From Oscillibacter sp. (GTDB lineage Bacteria > Bacillota > Clostridia > Oscillospirales > Oscillospiraceae): a DNA stretch of 18,199 bases. Both the position numbers and the translations under genes were made by a program. The DNA lies in NCBI GenBank assembly GCA_017380995.1, contig JAFOCY010000115.1:1-18199 (forward strand), written 5' to 3'. The notes beneath the pieces were generated by a model. That model did not search any database and was not told where the DNA came from. It saw nothing but the letters and a program-made list of their open reading frames with translations. Positions 15,694-18,199 of the stretch are shown in pieces. The first letter of the stretch is position 1. Every line of letters begins with the position of its first letter.

Positions 15694-15988
15694 GATATGC
15701 AGCCTCCTTTGTCCAGTCAAAGGCTTCGCCGCTGGCGCGGCACACGGCACACTCCACGCGGGCGCGAATTACGCAGTCCAGCGCTCCTCGGTCACGGACC
15801 TCCACATCAGCATTGGTGACACCCAAAGATGCAAGCGTATCCTGAATAGTTTCCAGAATAGAAGTCCCGAACATGACCTTCACATCACTATCCAGCTGGA
15901 TGTCCAAAGTACCGTCACCGGGACGAATGGTGACCATACAGTCGCTGGATTCCATTGTACCTGCGACTGCAGCTTTTTTGATTTCCAT
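15686..15988 (-). CDS. citD: Citrate lyase gamma subunit, acyl carrier protein
   Basis: A 100-residue acyl carrier protein of citrate lyase. It carries the 2'-(5''-phosphoribosyl)-3'-dephospho-CoA group, on which the acetyl and citryl groups ride between CitF and CitE. The attachment signature AGTMESSD (9-16) places the modified serine at Ser14. The rest (TIRPGDGTLDIQLDSDVKVM and 'DRGALDCVIRARVECAVCRA') matches the small CitD family and the length is normal. GGGAGGTC lies about five bases before the ATG. As the first gene of citDEF it is the entry point of the operon. CitX, the enzyme that loads it, is encoded in the convergent operon. Confidence 0.95.
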   Translation of the reverse strand: MEIKKAAVAGTMESSDCMVTIRPGDGTLDIQLDSDVKVMFGTSILETIQDTLASLGVTNADVEVRDRGALDCVIRARVECAVCRASGEAFDWTKEAAYHG

Positions 15989-16000
15989 TACTTGACCTCC

Positions 16001-16039
16001 CTGTTAAAATAATATGATATTCCACTATCATTTTAACAG
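16001..16039 (-). promoter_or_regulatory. Promoter region of citDEF with inverted repeat
   Basis: On the minus strand TGTTAAAAT (16030-16038) is an extended -10 box (TG-n-TAAAAT). No good -35 is seen at 17 bases. The 10-bp sequence CTGTTAAAAT (minus strand, 16030-16039) that contains this -10 is repeated in inverted orientation at 16001-16010, just before the citD ribosome-binding site. The arms start 29 bp apart, about three helical turns, so the pair could be an operator for a dimeric regulator or could fold in the leader RNA. Confidence 0.45.
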
Positions 16040-16260
16040 ATGTGGACACAAATTAAAAGTATGAAAAGAATGTGAAAGGCACTTGTTTTGCTTATGGAAC
16101 AAGCGGAGGACGCTTATTTTCCACAATTTGGAACCAAGATATATGGAAATGTTTTGCGTGCCTGTTTGGGAATATTTTTGCAAAGCACAGATACTGTAAC
16201 TGACATGATCGTATCAATTGCGGTATCTGCAATGAGCGGAGGAACAATCCAAACAAAATC

Positions 16261-16330
16261 GGAGTGACGAGATTTGCACTCACGCCCCATTGACCCATGA
16301 GTCAAGATTTGATGAACTGCATCAAATCTT
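16261..16330 (-). pseudogene. Degenerate proline-tRNA-like sequence
   Basis: Read on the minus strand the 3' part (16261-16302) resembles the end of a bacterial tRNA-Pro: an anticodon-arm-like TTGA...TCAA, a variable-loop-like ATGGGGC, a T-arm of the form GTGAG-TGCAAAT-CTCGT and an acceptor end CACTCC. The T loop has TGC for TTC, the anticodon loop has an extra base and reads CTCATGGG, and the D arm and 5' acceptor strand are replaced by a perfect 11-bp hairpin. No 5' strand pairs with the acceptor end, so this cannot be a working tRNA. The resemblance is from memory of tRNA-Pro genes and needs an alignment. Confidence 0.4.
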
Positions 16331-16358
16331 TGATTCGTCGCAATCATGCGTAAAAATG

Positions 16359-16401
16359 CACAAAAAGCGCACAGGTCTCCAAAATCTGTGCGCTTTTTGT
16401 G
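16359..16401 (+). terminator. Strong hairpin upstream of tnpW
   Basis: CACAAAAAGCGCACAG (16359-16374) and its exact complement (16386-16401) form a 16-bp stem with an 11-base loop and a run of five T residues on the descending arm. It could stop transcription in either direction between citDEF and tnpW, insulating the element from its host neighbourhood. Confidence 0.6.
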
Positions 16402-16444
16402 TGCCACTGGAAAAAGGTGTTATTAACCACAGAAGGAGGACACT

Positions 16445-16588
16445 ATGGCCGAGACTACCCACAAAGAGGAATACACCTACCAAGTAGGTAAAATCACATT
16501 CATTGTCAGACCCGTCTACAAGGAAAACGGCGAGTCGATGGAGGATATTTTGTTGAAGCTCATGCTTGCGGAGTTGGAGCCTGCCTAA
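16445..16588 (+). CDS. tnpW: Transposon-encoded TnpW family protein
   Basis: A 47-residue protein: a hydrophilic start, then 'YQVGKITFIVRPVYKENGES' and 'DILLKLM' near the end. This pattern (YxxGxxTxxVxPVYxExGE..DILLKLM) is that of the small TnpW-type proteins found in Tn4451-like elements and related Clostridial integrative elements. Its biochemical function is unknown. AGAAGGAGGA ends four bases before the ATG. It lies just upstream of the recombinase gene, which has its own promoter. The gene was identified by reading the frame directly. Confidence 0.75.
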   Translation: MAETTHKEEYTYQVGKITFIVRPVYKENGESMEDILLKLMLAELEPA

Positions 16589-16606
16589 ACGCTTTCATCG
16601 ATAGAC

Positions 16607-16635
16607 TTAACATTGGGGGCCAGCGGAGGTATAAT
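16607..16635 (+). promoter_or_regulatory. Promoter of the serine recombinase gene
   Basis: A -35 TTAACA (16607-16612) and a perfect -10 TATAAT (16630-16635) are separated by 17 bases. Short inverted repeats overlap and follow it: GAGGTA (16626-16631) with TACCTC (16649-16654), and AGGTA with TACCT inside these. They could bind a regulator or the recombinase itself. Confidence 0.75.
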
Positions 16636-16653
16636 ATAGGTAGATAAATACCT

Positions 16654-16700
16654 CATGCTTGGCAACCGGGAAGGAGGCTATTTTGAAACAGTCAAGCATG
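16654..16700 (+). repeat. Inverted repeat enclosing the recombinase start
   Basis: CATGCTTG (16654-16661) and CAAGCATG (16693-16700) are perfect 8-bp inverted repeats. The 31 bases between them contain the ribosome-binding site AAGGAGG and the TTG start of the recombinase gene. A stem formed in the RNA would loop out the start region. Confidence 0.45.
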
Positions 16701-18199
16701 AAACACAATCTTGGTACAGCCGCTCTTTATTGCCGGTTAAGCCGTGACGATAACATGGACAGCGAGTCCAACAGTATCCAAAATCAGAAAAAGATACTCC
16801 AAAAGGTTGCCAAAGAAAAAGGCTACACCGACACGATCTTTTTCGTGGATGATGGCATTACAGGCACCACCATGAAGCGTCCCGGTTTTCAGAAAATGCT
16901 AACCGCAATCGAAGCCGGATATATCTCCGCTGTATTTGTCAAAGACCTCTCCCGGTTGGGCCGAAACTACATAGAGGTCGGCAAGCTCACCGAAGAGTTC
17001 TTCCCCCAGCATGATGTCCGTCTGATCGCCGTTTCCGATGGTGTGGATAGTGACGAGGGCGATAATGAGTTCACCCCGTTCCGTAACATTATGAACGAAT
17101 GGTACGCCAAGGACATTTCTAAGAAGCGCCGGATCGTAAACAAAATGAAAGGCAATTCCGGCATCCCGCTTTCGCCCCCACCTTATGGCTATATCAAAAA
17201 TCCTGACGATCCCCGGTTTTGGGTGATCGACCCGGAGGCTGCCGAGGTGGTGCGCCGGATATATCGTATGGCGCTGGATGGATACGGGTATGCGGAGACT
17301 GCCGCTGCTCTGGAGGCTGACGGCGTTTTCAATCCTACTTATTACTGGCGCAGTAAAGGCACCAACCGGGGCGGCTCCAAAAGTACCTTGGAGCCTTGTA
17401 AGTGGGGCCATACCACCGTCAAGAAAATCCTCACCATGCAGGAATACTGTGGTGACGTTATCAACTTCAAAAGCTACTCCAAGTCCTATAAAATGAAGCG
17501 GCGCATTGAAAACCCGGAAGAAAACCGGGCAATCTTCCTCAATGTCCACGAGGCCATCATTGACCGTCCTACATGGGAAAAGGTACAGACGCTGAAAGCT
17601 GGCACTCGCCGGAAAAAGCCCTCTGTTACACAGGAACCGAGCGTATTCTCCGGGCGTATGAAGTGCCCCGACTGCGGAGGCAACCTCAATTTCCATTTCA
17701 ACCAAGGCAACCATGACATTAAATATTTTAGCTGCAACAACAGAAATTCCGGCCTGCGGAAATGCAACGCTACCCACTATATCCGGCTGGACTTTCTGGA
17801 ACAGGTTGTTTTGTACGAGGTCAACCGCTTGGCCAGTTTTGCCAACGAGTACGAGAATGACTTCTTGAAAGCCATGCTTGGCCGCTCTGCAAAGGTCGCT
17901 GAAAATGACCGGGTAAGAAAGCAGCGGGAGCTGGATGGGCTGGTGGCCCGTGACAAGGAGCTGGATGCTCTCTTTGAAAGGCTTTACGAGGACAATGTGT
18001 CCGGCAAGATCGACGATGCCCGTTTTGCCAAAATGTCAAAGCGATATGAGCAGGAGCAGGGCGAGATCGGCGCAAAGGTCAAAGCTCTCCGACTGGAACT
18101 TAAAAAGACGGAAGGGCAGCGCATGGATGTGGAGGAGTTTTTGGAAACTGTACGACGCTACACCAACGCTACCACCATTACCCAGCGCATGGTGGCCGA
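16683..18199 (+). CDS. tnpX: Large serine recombinase, TnpX-like, 3' end beyond window
   Basis: The first 505 residues of a large serine site-specific recombinase, the enzyme that excises and inserts Tn4451-type elements through a covalent phosphoserine link. The catalytic domain has YCRLSRDD (16-23) with nucleophile Ser20 and the arginine motif SRLGRN (90-95). The recombinase domain follows from about 160 ('GIPLSPPPYGYIKNP'). A zinc ribbon has Cys328, Cys331, Cys351 and Cys361, and a charged coiled-coil-like stretch covers about 400-480. The frame is intact and open at the edge. TTG at 16683 is taken as the start because AAGGAGG ends five bases before it; the in-frame ATG at 16698 would be 20 bases away. 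No disruption is seen, so the gene may be active. Confidence 0.9.
   Translation, partial: MKQSSMKHNLGTAALYCRLSRDDNMDSESNSIQNQKKILQKVAKEKGYTDTIFFVDDGITGTTMKRPGFQKMLTAIEAGYISAVFVKDLSRLGRNYIEVGKLTEEFFPQHDVRLIAVSDGVDSDEGDNEFTPFRNIMNEWYAKDISKKRRIVNKMKGNSGIPLSPPPYGYIKNPDDPRFWVIDPEAAEVVRRIYRMALDGYGYAETAAALEADGVFNPTYYWRSKGTNRGGSKSTLEPCKWGHTTVKKILTMQEYCGDVINFKSYSKSYKMKRRIENPEENRAIFLNVHEAIIDRPTWEKVQTLKAGTRRKKPSVTQEPSVFSGRMKCPDCGGNLNFHFNQGNHDIKYFSCNNRNSGLRKCNATHYIRLDFLEQVVLYEVNRLASFANEYENDFLKAMLGRSAKVAENDRVRKQRELDGLVARDKELDALFERLYEDNVSGKIDDARFAKMSKRYEQEQGEIGAKVKALRLELKKTEGQRMDVEEFLETVRRYTNATTITQRMVA

Larger units (their letters stand above)
16040..16444. other. Non-coding junction between citDEF and the mobile element
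   Basis: No convincing gene is present. The stretch holds a degenerate proline-tRNA-like sequence (16261-16330), within it a perfect 11-bp hairpin at 16304-16330, and a terminator-like hairpin at 16359-16401. A weak repeat CTTGTT/AACAAG occurs at 16082-16103. Short minus-strand frames here cross the tRNA-like sequence and lack ribosome-binding sites. The chromosome-element boundary probably lies in this stretch. Confidence 0.5.

Noticed and set aside
16114..16407. A 97-codon minus-strand frame upstream of citD
   Set aside because: It crosses the tRNA-like sequence and the terminator hairpin, and has no ribosome-binding site or known pattern.
16591..16605. Possible catabolite-response (cre) half-site AACGCTTTCATCG
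   Set aside because: Only one half resembles the consensus and it lies directly after the tnpW stop, not in a position typical for control.
1..18199. CRISPR arrays, rRNA or intact tRNA genes
   Set aside because: No regularly spaced repeats, no rRNA-like conserved stretches and no complete cloverleaf were found by reading both strands.

Overview
The window looks like a chromosomal segment of a moderate-GC, anaerobic gut-type Clostridium relative, possibly Oscillospiraceae. This rests on Gram-positive AGGAGG ribosome-binding sites, sigma-A-like promoters, a lipoprotein solute-binding protein, LplB/YtcP-type sugar permeases, a citrate lyase cluster and a Tn4451-type recombinase. The genus assignment is inference; no rRNA is present.

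Left part (1-2960, minus strand): the 5' end of an aromatic-acid-exporter/FUSC-like membrane protein with a good promoter runs off the left edge. Next is a LacI-type repressor fused to a ribokinase-like domain, with its own promoter and a terminator.

Central part (3000-10630, plus strand), divergent from the repressor: a promoter overlapping a perfect 14-bp palindrome, then two sugar ABC permeases, an abundant-type lipoprotein substrate-binding protein, two ADP-ribosylglycohydrolase (ARH/DraG) family enzymes, the second carrying two C-terminal beta-sandwich-like modules, and a stand-alone ribokinase. A strong intrinsic terminator separates the second hydrolase from the ribokinase. The simplest reading is an uptake and catabolic system for a ribosyl or ADP-ribosyl conjugate: import, hydrolytic release of ribose or a relative, phosphorylation by ribokinase, control by the LacI-ribokinase fusion. 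The substrate is not determined by the sequence. No ATPase subunit is present.

Right-centre part (10720-16040): a citrate lyase gene set split into two convergent operons. citC and a citX-citG fusion (activation and prosthetic-group synthesis) are on plus; citD-citE-citF (the three enzyme subunits) are on minus. They meet at a shared bidirectional terminator. No citrate transporter or oxaloacetate decarboxylase is in the window.

Right end (16040-18199): an untranslated stretch with a degenerate proline-tRNA-like sequence and strong hairpins, then tnpW and a large serine recombinase (tnpX-like, cut by the window edge). This marks one end or the integration module of a Tn4451-type mobile element.
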